From Phyllobacteriaceae bacterium (lineage in GTDB: Bacteria; Pseudomonadota; Alphaproteobacteria; Rhizobiales; Rhizobiaceae), in NCBI GenBank assembly GCA_024645155.1, contig JAHEGF010000001.1, positions 11,547 through 46,750 of the forward strand: 35,204 nt of DNA, in the 5' to 3' direction. The position numbers and the translations under genes are program-made. The notes beneath the pieces are model-generated. The model saw only the letters and a program-made list of their open reading frames with translations. It did no database searches and was not told the DNA's origin. Position 1 is the first letter of the stretch. The number at the start of each line of letters is the position of its first letter. Positions 7,753-15,348 of the stretch are shown here, in pieces.

Positions 7753-10314
7753 ATGGCGAAGTTCCCCCAAAAAGCAAGAGTCGTCATCATCGGGCAGGGC
7801 GGCATTGTCGGCGCGTCGGTTGCCCATCACCTGATCGCCCGCGGCTGGGACGACATTGTCGGCATAGACAAGTCGGCCATCCCCACTGATATCGGTTCAA
7901 CAGCCCATGCGTCCGATTTCTGCTATACGACCTCCCATGACCACATGTCATGCTGGACGACGTTGTACTCCATCGATTTCTACGAAAAGATGGGGCATTA
8001 TGCCAAGGTTGGCGGTCTTGAAGTTGCCCGTACCGGTGACGACGAGCGCATGGAGGAACTCAAGCGCAAGGTCGGTTCGGGCAAGGCCTTCGGCACCAAG
8101 GCACGGATGATCAGCGCTGCCGAATCCAAGGAAAAATTTCCGCTTCTGGAAGAACACATGATACAGGGCGCGCTTTATGATCCCGACGCCGGTCTCGTGG
8201 TTCCCCGGTCCCAGACCGTTGCCGGCAAATTGATCGACGAGGCCGAGGCAGCCGGCAAACTGACGACATTTGCAAACACGCCGGCGACCGGTCTGAAAAT
8301 CGAAAACGGCCGCATTGCAGGCGTCGAAACCGCGCGCGGCACGATCGAGGCTGATCACGTCATTGTCTGCGCCGGGCTTTGGGGGCGGACGATCGCGCAG
8401 ATGGCAGGCGAGGACCTGCCGGTGATGCCTGTCGATCATCCGCTCACCTTTTTCGGGCCCTACAACGAGTTTGCCGGGACGGGCAAGGACATCGGGTGGC
8501 CTCTGCTGCGCGACCAGGGAAACTCTGCCTACATGCGCGACACCGGTGATCCGACGACCGCGGAAGGCGGTCAGATCGAATGGGGCTACTACGAGGAAAG
8601 CGATCCGCGCATGTGTCACCCGCGTGACATCCTTGAAAAGGAGCAGGCACGTTTGTCGCCGTCGCAACGCGATCTGGACATGGAGCAGGTCATGGAACCG
8701 CTCGAACGCGCCATTGAACTCACGCCGATCCTCGGTGAACTCGGTTTCGACGAAAAACGTTCGTTCAATGGCCTGTTACAGGTGACGACCGATGGTGGAT
8801 CATCGGTTGGCGAATCGCAAAAGGTTCGTGGCCTTTGGTATGCTGTAGCGATCTGGGTCAAGGATGGCCCCGGGATCGGCAAGCTTCTTGCCGACTGGAT
8901 GACTGACGGGCACACCGAAATCGACCATCATGGTATCGATGTTGCGCGATTTTATCCGCATCAGACCGAAGAACAGTATATCCACGACCGCTGCTATGAA
9001 TCCGCGTTCAAGATTTACAATCCCGCGGTCCACAACCGCGAGCCCTATTCGAAAGCGCGCAACATTCGCCGCAGTCCGTTCTACGAGCGTGAAAAGGATC
9101 TGGGCGGCCATTTCATGGAACTCGCCGGTTGGGAACGCGCCCACGGATATGCGAGCAACGAACCCCTGTTGGAGAAATACGGCGCGCGCGTGCCGGTGCG
9201 GGAAAATGAATGGGACAATCGTCATTTCTGGCGAGTGTCGAATGCTGAACATCTCGAGATGTCGGAGAATGTCGGCATGATAAACCTGTCGCATTTCGCG
9301 ATCTGCGATGTGTCAGGTCCCGACCACGAAGCGTTGATGGAGTTCCTCTGTGTCGCCAAAGTTGGCGGGGACACTCCTGCGGGCAAGGGTATCTACACGC
9401 ATTTTCTCGACGATGCCGGCGGTGTTCGCGCAGACCTGACGGTCATCCGTCTGGAAGACCGTTACCGCGTCATTGACGGAGCGGACGCGGGCAACCGTGA
9501 TTTTGTCTACATCAAGCGCATGGCCGCTGATCACGGCTATGATGTAAATGTCGAGGACAGAACCGAGGATTTCGGTTGTATCGGCATTTGGGGACCGAAT
9601 GCGCGCAAGACGCTGCAGGCTGTCGCAGACGATCCCGATGCGCTGACCCATGAGAAATTTCCGTTTGCGGCAATCCGTGACATCACGGTCAAGGGCGTTC
9701 CGGTGATGGCTTTCCGTCTGTCCTATGTTGGCGAACAGGGCTGGGAACTCCATTTTGCCTTCAAGGACGGGCTGGCGCTGTGGGATGCGCTGCGCTCGCA
9801 AAATGTTACTCCGGTCGGTATCGAAACCTATGCAAACAGCCGGCGGATGGAAAAAAGCCTGCGACTGCAGAACGCGGATTTGCTGACCGAGTACAATCTG
9901 CTTGAGGCGGACCTTGCGCGTCCGAAGGTCAAGGCTGCGGATTTTCGCGGCAAGGCAGCCTATCTGAAACAGCGCAAACGTGACCATCAACCGGCGATGC
10001 TGTGTACGATGGTGATGCAGGATAACGTCGATTCAAAAGGTGTAGCGCGCTATCCGGTCGGCGCCTGCCCGATCCTTGATCCGAAAACCGGAGACGTGCT
10101 TATTGATGAACTTGGCCGAAGGTCATACGCGACAAGTATCGCCTACGGGCCGACAATCGGCAAGAATATCGCACTCGGCTACTTGCCGCATGCCTACGCG
10201 CAGGAGGGCCGCGTCCTCGATATCGAGTATTTCGGCGAGCGTTATCCGGTCAGTGTCGAAGGTGTCGGTTACAAGCCGCTTTACGACCCGGAGAATATCA
10301 AGCCGCGCTCGTAA
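7753..10314 (+). CDS. FAD-dependent GcvT-fusion oxidoreductase (dimethylglycine/sarcosine dehydrogenase-like)
   Basis: An 853-residue protein with the three-part layout of mitochondrial-type dimethylglycine and sarcosine dehydrogenases. It has an N-terminal DAO flavin domain (GxGxxG-type loop GQGGIVG at 14-20, and GSTAH with H52 at the position of the covalently flavinylated His), then a linker (FAO_M type), then a GcvT-like folate-binding half with 'NVGMINLSHFAICDVSGPD' and 'YVGEQGWELHF', and a GcvT C-terminal barrel. Such enzymes oxidise an N-methyl group and hand the formaldehyde unit to THF as methylene-THF. The ATG at 7753 follows GGAG; an upstream TTG is less likely. It stands alone with its own upstream region. 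Near the corrinoid module it could process dimethylglycine or sarcosine left by the first demethylation. The exact N-methyl substrate is not determined. Confidence 0.88.
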   Translation: MAKFPQKARVVIIGQGGIVGASVAHHLIARGWDDIVGIDKSAIPTDIGSTAHASDFCYTTSHDHMSCWTTLYSIDFYEKMGHYAKVGGLEVARTGDDERMEELKRKVGSGKAFGTKARMISAAESKEKFPLLEEHMIQGALYDPDAGLVVPRSQTVAGKLIDEAEAAGKLTTFANTPATGLKIENGRIAGVETARGTIEADHVIVCAGLWGRTIAQMAGEDLPVMPVDHPLTFFGPYNEFAGTGKDIGWPLLRDQGNSAYMRDTGDPTTAEGGQIEWGYYEESDPRMCHPRDILEKEQARLSPSQRDLDMEQVMEPLERAIELTPILGELGFDEKRSFNGLLQVTTDGGSSVGESQKVRGLWYAVAIWVKDGPGIGKLLADWMTDGHTEIDHHGIDVARFYPHQTEEQYIHDRCYESAFKIYNPAVHNREPYSKARNIRRSPFYEREKDLGGHFMELAGWERAHGYASNEPLLEKYGARVPVRENEWDNRHFWRVSNAEHLEMSENVGMINLSHFAICDVSGPDHEALMEFLCVAKVGGDTPAGKGIYTHFLDDAGGVRADLTVIRLEDRYRVIDGADAGNRDFVYIKRMAADHGYDVNVEDRTEDFGCIGIWGPNARKTLQAVADDPDALTHEKFPFAAIRDITVKGVPVMAFRLSYVGEQGWELHFAFKDGLALWDALRSQNVTPVGIETYANSRRMEKSLRLQNADLLTEYNLLEADLARPKVKAADFRGKAAYLKQRKRDHQPAMLCTMVMQDNVDSKGVARYPVGACPILDPKTGDVLIDELGRRSYATSIAYGPTIGKNIALGYLPHAYAQEGRVLDIEYFGERYPVSVEGVGYKPLYDPENIKPRS

Positions 10315-10399
10315 CCGGGCGTTCGGGTTCGCGGTTACAATTGCGTGAGCGGTGTGCTTGTGACTGGCGCAATACGCGGTATTGGCGCATTGTGTGGCG

Positions 10400-11212
10400 A
10401 TGAGGCCGCCGCTTTACTGTCTGTTTGCCGGCGCCATTGCGATGGCTGCCACTCCGTCTGCTGCAGCGGACGAGGTTGTCGATGTCGAACTGGTGCTTGC
10501 GGTTGATGTTTCGCTTTCGATGCAGGCCAGTGAACTTGAAATCCAGAGGCGAGGCTATTCGGCGGGTATTGCCGATCCAAGTGTTTGGTCGGCAATCAGG
10601 GGCGGCCTGCATCAGAAAATCGCCATCACCTATGTCGAATGGGCCGGTCGTGGCCAATACAGGGTGGTCGTGCCGTGGACGGTCATCGATGGTCCCGAAG
10701 ATGCGCTGGAGGTCGCACGGATCATCGGCGAAACGCCGACAGGTGGTTTGCGCCGCACCTCCATTTCCAGCGCAATCGACATTTCGGCGGGACTTTTTGA
10801 GGAAAATGGTATTCGCGGACTGAAACGCGTGATCGATGTATCAGGAGATGGTCCCAACAACCAGGGGCGGCCGGTTGCCGATGCCCGCGATGAGGCGGTA
10901 GCAAAAGGGATTATCATCAACGGTTTGCCACTGATGACCCGTGACGGGTCACCATTCAGCTATTTTGATATCCCCGATCTCGACCGGTTTTATTCCGATT
11001 GCGTCATTGGCGGGCCGGGCTCCTTTGTCCTGCCCGTCAATGAGTGGTCACAGTTTCCCGAAGCCGTAAGGCGCAAGCTGGTTCTGGAACTCGCTTCCAG
11101 GCCTGCGACCGGCTACCTGCCGGTAGTCAAGGTGGCCGACGGCGAAACCTATGATTGCCTGATTGGCGAGAGGATGTGGCAACAGCGGCGGTTCTTTCTC
11201 GATATGCAGTAA
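10400..11212 (+). CDS. DUF1194 family secreted VWA-like protein
   Basis: A 270-residue protein with a typical signal peptide (hydrophobic core in the first 20 residues, likely cleavage after ATPSAAA at about 23). A VWA-like fold follows: a DVSLS metal-ion-dependent adhesion site at about 36-40 after 'VELVLAVDVSLSM', and 'VIDVSGDGPNNQGR', characteristic of the alphaproteobacterial DUF1194 family. The function of the family is unknown; the fold suggests metal-dependent ligand binding in the periplasm. The ATG at 10400 places the signal peptide at the very N-terminus, and earlier TTG or GTG codons would spoil it. Spacing to both neighbours suggests a single-gene unit. An ATTGGCGCAT stretch lies just upstream at 10381, resembling the block seen before the two sigma-factor operons, possibly by chance. 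Confidence 0.8.
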   Translation: MRPPLYCLFAGAIAMAATPSAAADEVVDVELVLAVDVSLSMQASELEIQRRGYSAGIADPSVWSAIRGGLHQKIAITYVEWAGRGQYRVVVPWTVIDGPEDALEVARIIGETPTGGLRRTSISSAIDISAGLFEENGIRGLKRVIDVSGDGPNNQGRPVADARDEAVAKGIIINGLPLMTRDGSPFSYFDIPDLDRFYSDCVIGGPGSFVLPVNEWSQFPEAVRRKLVLELASRPATGYLPVVKVADGETYDCLIGERMWQQRRFFLDMQ

Positions 11213-11318
11213 TGCCGGGAAAGATGCGGAAACATGAACACAGCGTCGTTGGCCGGCGCCTTGCAATGCCAAGGCGGCCTCCTAGATTTCTTTTGTAAAA
11301 TCAACCAGGATAATTTTC

Positions 11319-12230
11319 ATGTCGGTTCGCCCAGTAACACAGATTTCACAGGCTCAGCCCACTCTCGAGGGGGCGGGGGTCAAACTGCACCGCGCTTTCG
11401 GATTTCACGATCCGTCGCTGGTTGATCCGTTCCTGCTGTTCGATGATTTCCGCAACGACCGGCCGGAGGACTTTCTGCGCGGCTTTCCCTGGCATCCGCA
11501 TCGCGGAATTGAAACGATCACCTATGTGCTTTCCGGCTCCGTCGAGCACGGCGACTCGCTTGGCAATACCGGCGCGCTGGGCGCTGGAGACGTGCAGTGG
11601 ATGACTGCCGGGAGCGGGATCATGCACCAGGAAATGCCGAAGGGTGATACCTTCGGTCGAATGCACGGGTTCCAGCTTTGGGCCAATCTGCCATCAAATC
11701 TGAAAATGACCGATCCGCGTTATCAGGATGTGAAGTCCGGAGAAATTCCGGTAGTGATTGACGATGACGGTACCCGCGTGCGCGTCATCTGTGGCGAATT
11801 CTGGGGCAAGACGGGTCCGGTGGATGGCGTCGCGGCCAGCCCGCGTTATCTTGATGTCTTTGTGCCGGCCGGTGTGAAAAAGATCCTGCCGGTCGACACC
11901 TACCAGAAAGCCTTTGCATACATCTTTGAAGGATCGGGGTCTTTCCGCGATGCGTCAGAACCGTTCGGCGTGCTGCTTGAAAAGGAAGCCGCCGGAGAAG
12001 AGATCCTCATCCGCGACCAGACGGGCAACCGATCTCTCGTTCTGTTTGGCACCGGCGAGGAAGTGACGGTGCAGGCTGGAGACAAGGGGATACGCTTTCT
12101 GCTCGTTTCCGGGACGCCGATCGAGGAACCGGTCGCCTGGCATGGACCGATTGTAATGAATACGCAAGAGGAATTGAGGCAGGCGATGCGTGACCTGAAT
12201 GCCGGAACATTCATCCGGAAGTCAGCCTGA
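11319..12230 (+). CDS. Pirin family protein
   Basis: A 303-residue bicupin of the pirin family. The N-terminal cupin has the full metal site: H59 and H61 in HPHRGIET, H103 and E105 in 'GIMHQEMP'. The surrounding 'FLLFDDF' and 'GFQLWANLP' are also diagnostic. Bacterial pirins include quercetin dioxygenases (YhhW) and regulators of pyruvate metabolism, so the biochemical role here is open. The start has AGGA eight bases upstream (11307-11310). The gene converges on the GlxA regulator gene with only 17 bases between them and no visible terminator. Confidence 0.9.
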   Translation: MSVRPVTQISQAQPTLEGAGVKLHRAFGFHDPSLVDPFLLFDDFRNDRPEDFLRGFPWHPHRGIETITYVLSGSVEHGDSLGNTGALGAGDVQWMTAGSGIMHQEMPKGDTFGRMHGFQLWANLPSNLKMTDPRYQDVKSGEIPVVIDDDGTRVRVICGEFWGKTGPVDGVAASPRYLDVFVPAGVKKILPVDTYQKAFAYIFEGSGSFRDASEPFGVLLEKEAAGEEILIRDQTGNRSLVLFGTGEEVTVQAGDKGIRFLLVSGTPIEEPVAWHGPIVMNTQEELRQAMRDLNAGTFIRKSA

Positions 12231-12247
12231 GGGATAGCCCATCGCCG

Positions 12248-13246
12248 TCAGGCCGCCAGCAATTGCTTGCGCTCGGCCCGCTCCTGTTGGGGTGAGCGGC
12301 CATAGAGTTCCCGGTAGCACTTCGAAAAATGCGACGCGGATACAAATCCGCAGGCGACCGCGACCTCGACCACAGGCAGGGATGACTGGATCAGCAAATG
12401 GCGGGCACGATCGAGACGGATTTCGAGGTAATAGCGTGCCGGTGAACGGCCCATTTCCGAGCGAAATAGCCGTTCGATCTGGCGCCGCGAAAGGCCGACA
12501 TGGTCGGCAATGTCAAGAAGCGACAAGGGCTCGGACAGATTGGCTTCCATAAGTTCGATGATCGTCAGGATCTTTGAGTTCTGAACGCCGAGGCGCGCGC
12601 GAAGCGGCAGTCGTTGGCGGTCGGTAGGATTGCGGATACGGTCTGTCAGAACCTGCTCGCAGACGCGATTGACAAGGTTGTCGTCATAATCGTCGCCGAT
12701 GATCTTGAGCATCATGTCGAGTGCGGCGGTTCCACCGGCACAGGTATGAATGTTCGAATCCACCTCGAACAGGTCGGCAATGGCCATTGTTTTGGGAAAC
12801 TTCTCCTGGAAACCCGGCAGGTTTTCCCAGTGGATGGCGCAGCGCTTGCCTGACAACAGGCCGGCAGCAGCAAGAATGTGTGCCGCCGTGCACAGGCCGC
12901 CAATCGCCACGCCGCGGTTGTGCTCCTCACGCAGCCAGGCAAATACCGACTTGTTTGCATAGTCTTCGACACCAAGGCCCGAACAGACGATGACCATGGA
13001 TGGCCGGTCAGAGCCCATCATCATGCGCCGTTCGTCCTCGAGTGATGTATCGACGGAACATTCCACGCGATTGGATGCGCGTACCGGCTTGCCGTCGATA
13101 CTCGCCAAGCGCCAGTTATAGCCGCCATCACCGAGCATGCGATTGGCCGAGCGAAGCGGTTCAATGGCCGTCGCAAAGGCGATCATTGTAAAATCGGGGA
13201 CCAGAAAGAACACGATTTTGCGTTTGTGTTTGCCTTCGCCTGACAC
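12248..13246 (-). CDS. GlxA family transcriptional regulator (PfpI/DJ-1 plus AraC HTH)
   Basis: A 332-residue regulator. Residues about 10-175 form a DJ-1/PfpI-type class I glutamine-amidotransferase-like sensor domain (IGGLCTAAHILA with Cys119 at the elbow, and the conserved HWENLPGF). Residues about 225-320 are an AraC-type double helix-turn-helix (LSLLDIADHVGLSRRQIERLF and 'VAVACGFVSASHFSKCYRELYG'). It resembles the GbdR/CdhR branch, which senses glycine betaine, dimethylglycine or carnitine and switches on their catabolism. That assignment is by general pattern only. The start is GTG with AGAGGA six bases upstream. Position between the demethylating dehydrogenase and the corrinoid module makes it a candidate activator of either. 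Confidence 0.88.
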   Translation of the reverse strand: MSGEGKHKRKIVFFLVPDFTMIAFATAIEPLRSANRMLGDGGYNWRLASIDGKPVRASNRVECSVDTSLEDERRMMMGSDRPSMVIVCSGLGVEDYANKSVFAWLREEHNRGVAIGGLCTAAHILAAAGLLSGKRCAIHWENLPGFQEKFPKTMAIADLFEVDSNIHTCAGGTAALDMMLKIIGDDYDDNLVNRVCEQVLTDRIRNPTDRQRLPLRARLGVQNSKILTIIELMEANLSEPLSLLDIADHVGLSRRQIERLFRSEMGRSPARYYLEIRLDRARHLLIQSSLPVVEVAVACGFVSASHFSKCYRELYGRSPQQERAERKQLLAA

Positions 13247-13382
13247 GCGATCCTCTTATGCCAACCTGATTGCATGGCTCGTCGAAAAGTTGAGCGCTGA
13301 TGCTACAAATTGGCAATGTTATTGCATGTTTACGCGATTTCCGGAAAGCAAAAATTGCGACAGCGGTTAAATCTGCCTGTGA

Positions 13383-14090
13383 TTATGCGCCAATTTTGTC
13401 GGCAGCGTCGCGAAGATCATCGGCGATAATATCCCACGCCTGCTCCGGTTTTAGGTCGGTTGTCTGGCCCGGTCCGTATTCGGTTTTCCGGACGATAAAC
13501 AAGGTCGCCATTCCTAAGGCACGCGCCGCGGCAAGGTCGTCATTGTGAGCAGCGACCATCATAACCTGCGCGGGTTCAAGCTGGAGTGCCGCACAAGATC
13601 GCTGATAGGCTTGCCGGTCCGGCTTGTAAGCCCGGGCCAACCCTGCACCCAACACGCAATCCCATGGCAGACCGGCAAATTTGCCAAGCCGCGTGATCAG
13701 CGCCATCGAACCGTTGGAACACGGTGCGATTATGAATTTCTTCTTGAGCCGGATCAGCCCGGTTATGGTGTCCGGCCAGGGCGGCAGTTGTTCCCAAGAG
13801 CGATTGAGTTTGTCTGTTTCCTCACTGGTAAGAGTATCGGCAATCCCGAATTCTTCCAAAGTGGCTGCAAGGTTTTCGCGATGGAGGATGTCAAGCTCGG
13901 TGTATGAGCGCTGGCCGGATCGGATCGCTTCCATCGATGGCTGGTATCTGGCGCGCCATGAATCGGCGAAAGCCAAGCTGTCGACTTTCAGATTCTTCGA
14001 TTTTGCCATTTGTGTCACGGCTGCGGCGACTCCGCTGCGCCAATCGACGCAGGTACCAAAGACATCGAACAGCAAGGCTTGCGGGGTCAT
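13383..14090 (-). CDS. HAD type II (S)-2-haloacid dehalogenase-like hydrolase
   Basis: A 235-residue HAD-superfamily hydrolase with the haloacid dehalogenase layout: nucleophile D9 in 'LLFDVFGTCVDW', the SNG motif in 'IAPCSNGS', the lysine in 'YKPDRQAYQ', and the acidic motif in 'MMVAAHNDDLAAAR'. Family II dehalogenases convert 2-haloalkanoic acids to hydroxy acids, but many members of this size act on phosphate esters or other substrates. The ATG at 14090 was chosen over a TTG two codons earlier. It lies upstream of the GlxA gene on the same strand with a 136-base gap, so it is probably separately transcribed. Confidence 0.82.
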   Translation of the reverse strand: MTPQALLFDVFGTCVDWRSGVAAAVTQMAKSKNLKVDSLAFADSWRARYQPSMEAIRSGQRSYTELDILHRENLAATLEEFGIADTLTSEETDKLNRSWEQLPPWPDTITGLIRLKKKFIIAPCSNGSMALITRLGKFAGLPWDCVLGAGLARAYKPDRQAYQRSCAALQLEPAQVMMVAAHNDDLAAARALGMATLFIVRKTEYGPGQTTDLKPEQAWDIIADDLRDAADKIGA

Positions 14091-14162
14091 GGCCAAGCTT
14101 AGGCTGCGGGCAGGGCGGATGCAATTGATCGCTTGATTCCGTCGATCCGCCCTGCGCGCGGT

Positions 14163-14324
14163 TTAGCGGCAATGGTTCGCATCAAAGTCGAAGTCACGTG
14201 CGGGCCAGCCGATATCCTTGCGCAAATGCGAAGGCAGGCCTTCGAGAATGCTCTGCGTCCGGCGACGGCGATACCGAGTGCGCAATTCGTGGGTCATGCG
14301 ATAGGCGGTGTTCAGGATATTCAT
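14163..14324 (-). CDS. DUF1127 small arginine-rich protein
   Basis: A 53-residue protein with the DUF1127 core 'RYRRRRTQSILEGLPSHLRKDIGW' in two halves: an Arg-rich first helix and the conserved (L/I)..LP..L.KDIGW motif at about 28-40. It has a textbook ribosome binding site (AGGAGA at 14331-14336, seven bases before the ATG). DUF1127 proteins in alphaproteobacteria are small adaptor-like proteins; some bind the PhoR kinase or are linked to RNA metabolism and stress. The gene is divergent from a LysR regulator across 118 bases, an arrangement often seen in rhizobia, so the LysR protein is its likely regulator. Confidence 0.85.
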   Translation of the reverse strand: MNILNTAYRMTHELRTRYRRRRTQSILEGLPSHLRKDIGWPARDFDFDANHCR

Positions 14325-14442
14325 TGTCTTTCTCCTTTGTGACGCGGGTTCTGCTTCCCGACGCCCTTGACAATGGCGCAGGATTTATGTTCAATCAAAC
14401 GAAATGAACTGATCTAATGATTCAGAAAAATTGAAGATTGAC

Positions 14443-15348
14443 ATGAACGCACCTCTTTCACACCCGCACCCCTTACTTGAGCTGGATGTCCTGCGGACAT
14501 TTGTTGCGATCGCGGAAACCGGTAGTTTTACCGCCGCTGCCGATACGGTTTTCAGAACACCGTCAGCGGTATCGATGCAGATCAAGAAGCTCGAGGAAAC
14601 ATTGGGCCAATCCCTTTTTGCGCGTGATTCACGCTCGGTCGCCCTGACTGCCGCCGGCGAAATGCTGATCGGGCACGCGCGGCAGCTTCTGGCACTCAAC
14701 CGCGAGGCAGTGGCCAAATTCATAGCACCGGACATAGCCGGTGAGGTTCGCCTCGGCGCTCCCGACGATGTATCCGAGCGGTTCCTGCCCGACATGCTGC
14801 GGCGGTTTGCGCAAAGCCATCCGGGTATTGCAGTCAATGTTGTTGTCGAAAATACCGATGAACTGATCGCGAGGACCGCAAAGGGAGCGCTCGACGTGGC
14901 TATGATCACGTGCAATGGCGGATTTGCCGGAGATAAGACCGCAGAGGTTCTCTATCGTGAGCCACTTGTGTGGGCATGTCTGAAAGGCGGTTGTGCGGCG
15001 TTGCGCGATCCGCTTCCCGTTTCTGTATGGGAAGAGGGCTGCGTGTGGCGAAAAGAAGCGCTCGAAGGGCTGGCGCGCGCCGGCCGCGACTACCGCATTT
15101 CGTTTCAAAGTGCGTATATTTCCGGGCAAAAGGCGGCGATACTTGCCGATCTTGCTGTAGCGCCAATGCCGCTATCGGCGATATCCGATCCGATTGTCGC
15201 TGCCAGTGCCAAGGATAATCTGCCGCCGCTTGGCAATTATTCGCTGGGCCTGATCGTTGCCCGGGATGCAAGTGCGCCGGTCAAGGCCGCTGCCGATCAT
15301 TTGCGGGCAAGTTTTGCAACCAGGGCCGGCAAGGCGCTCGCGGCCTAA
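14443..15348 (+). CDS. LysR family transcriptional regulator
   Basis: A 301-residue LysR-type regulator. The winged helix-turn-helix is at about residues 10-70, with 'LRTFVAIAETGSFTAAADTVFRTPSAVSMQIKKLE' and 'LFARDSRSVALTAAGE' in consecutive blocks. The effector-binding domain begins at about 95 ('GEVRLGAPDDVSERFLPDMLRRF'). The ATG at 14443 is preferred over a TTG four codons earlier; it has only a weak GAAG upstream. The gene is transcribed away from the DUF1127 gene, so autoregulation and control of DUF1127 from the shared 118-base region are likely. Its 3' end overlaps the last four bases of the corrinoid-activator gene on the other strand. Confidence 0.9.
   Translation: MNAPLSHPHPLLELDVLRTFVAIAETGSFTAAADTVFRTPSAVSMQIKKLEETLGQSLFARDSRSVALTAAGEMLIGHARQLLALNREAVAKFIAPDIAGEVRLGAPDDVSERFLPDMLRRFAQSHPGIAVNVVVENTDELIARTAKGALDVAMITCNGGFAGDKTAEVLYREPLVWACLKGGCAALRDPLPVSVWEEGCVWRKEALEGLARAGRDYRISFQSAYISGQKAAILADLAVAPMPLSAISDPIVAASAKDNLPPLGNYSLGLIVARDASAPVKAAADHLRASFATRAGKALAA

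Noticed and set aside
10311..10338. Inverted repeat GTAACCG/CGGTTAC at the end of the flavoprotein gene
   Set aside because: It overlaps the stop codon, has a long loop and no T tract, so evidence for a terminator is too weak.
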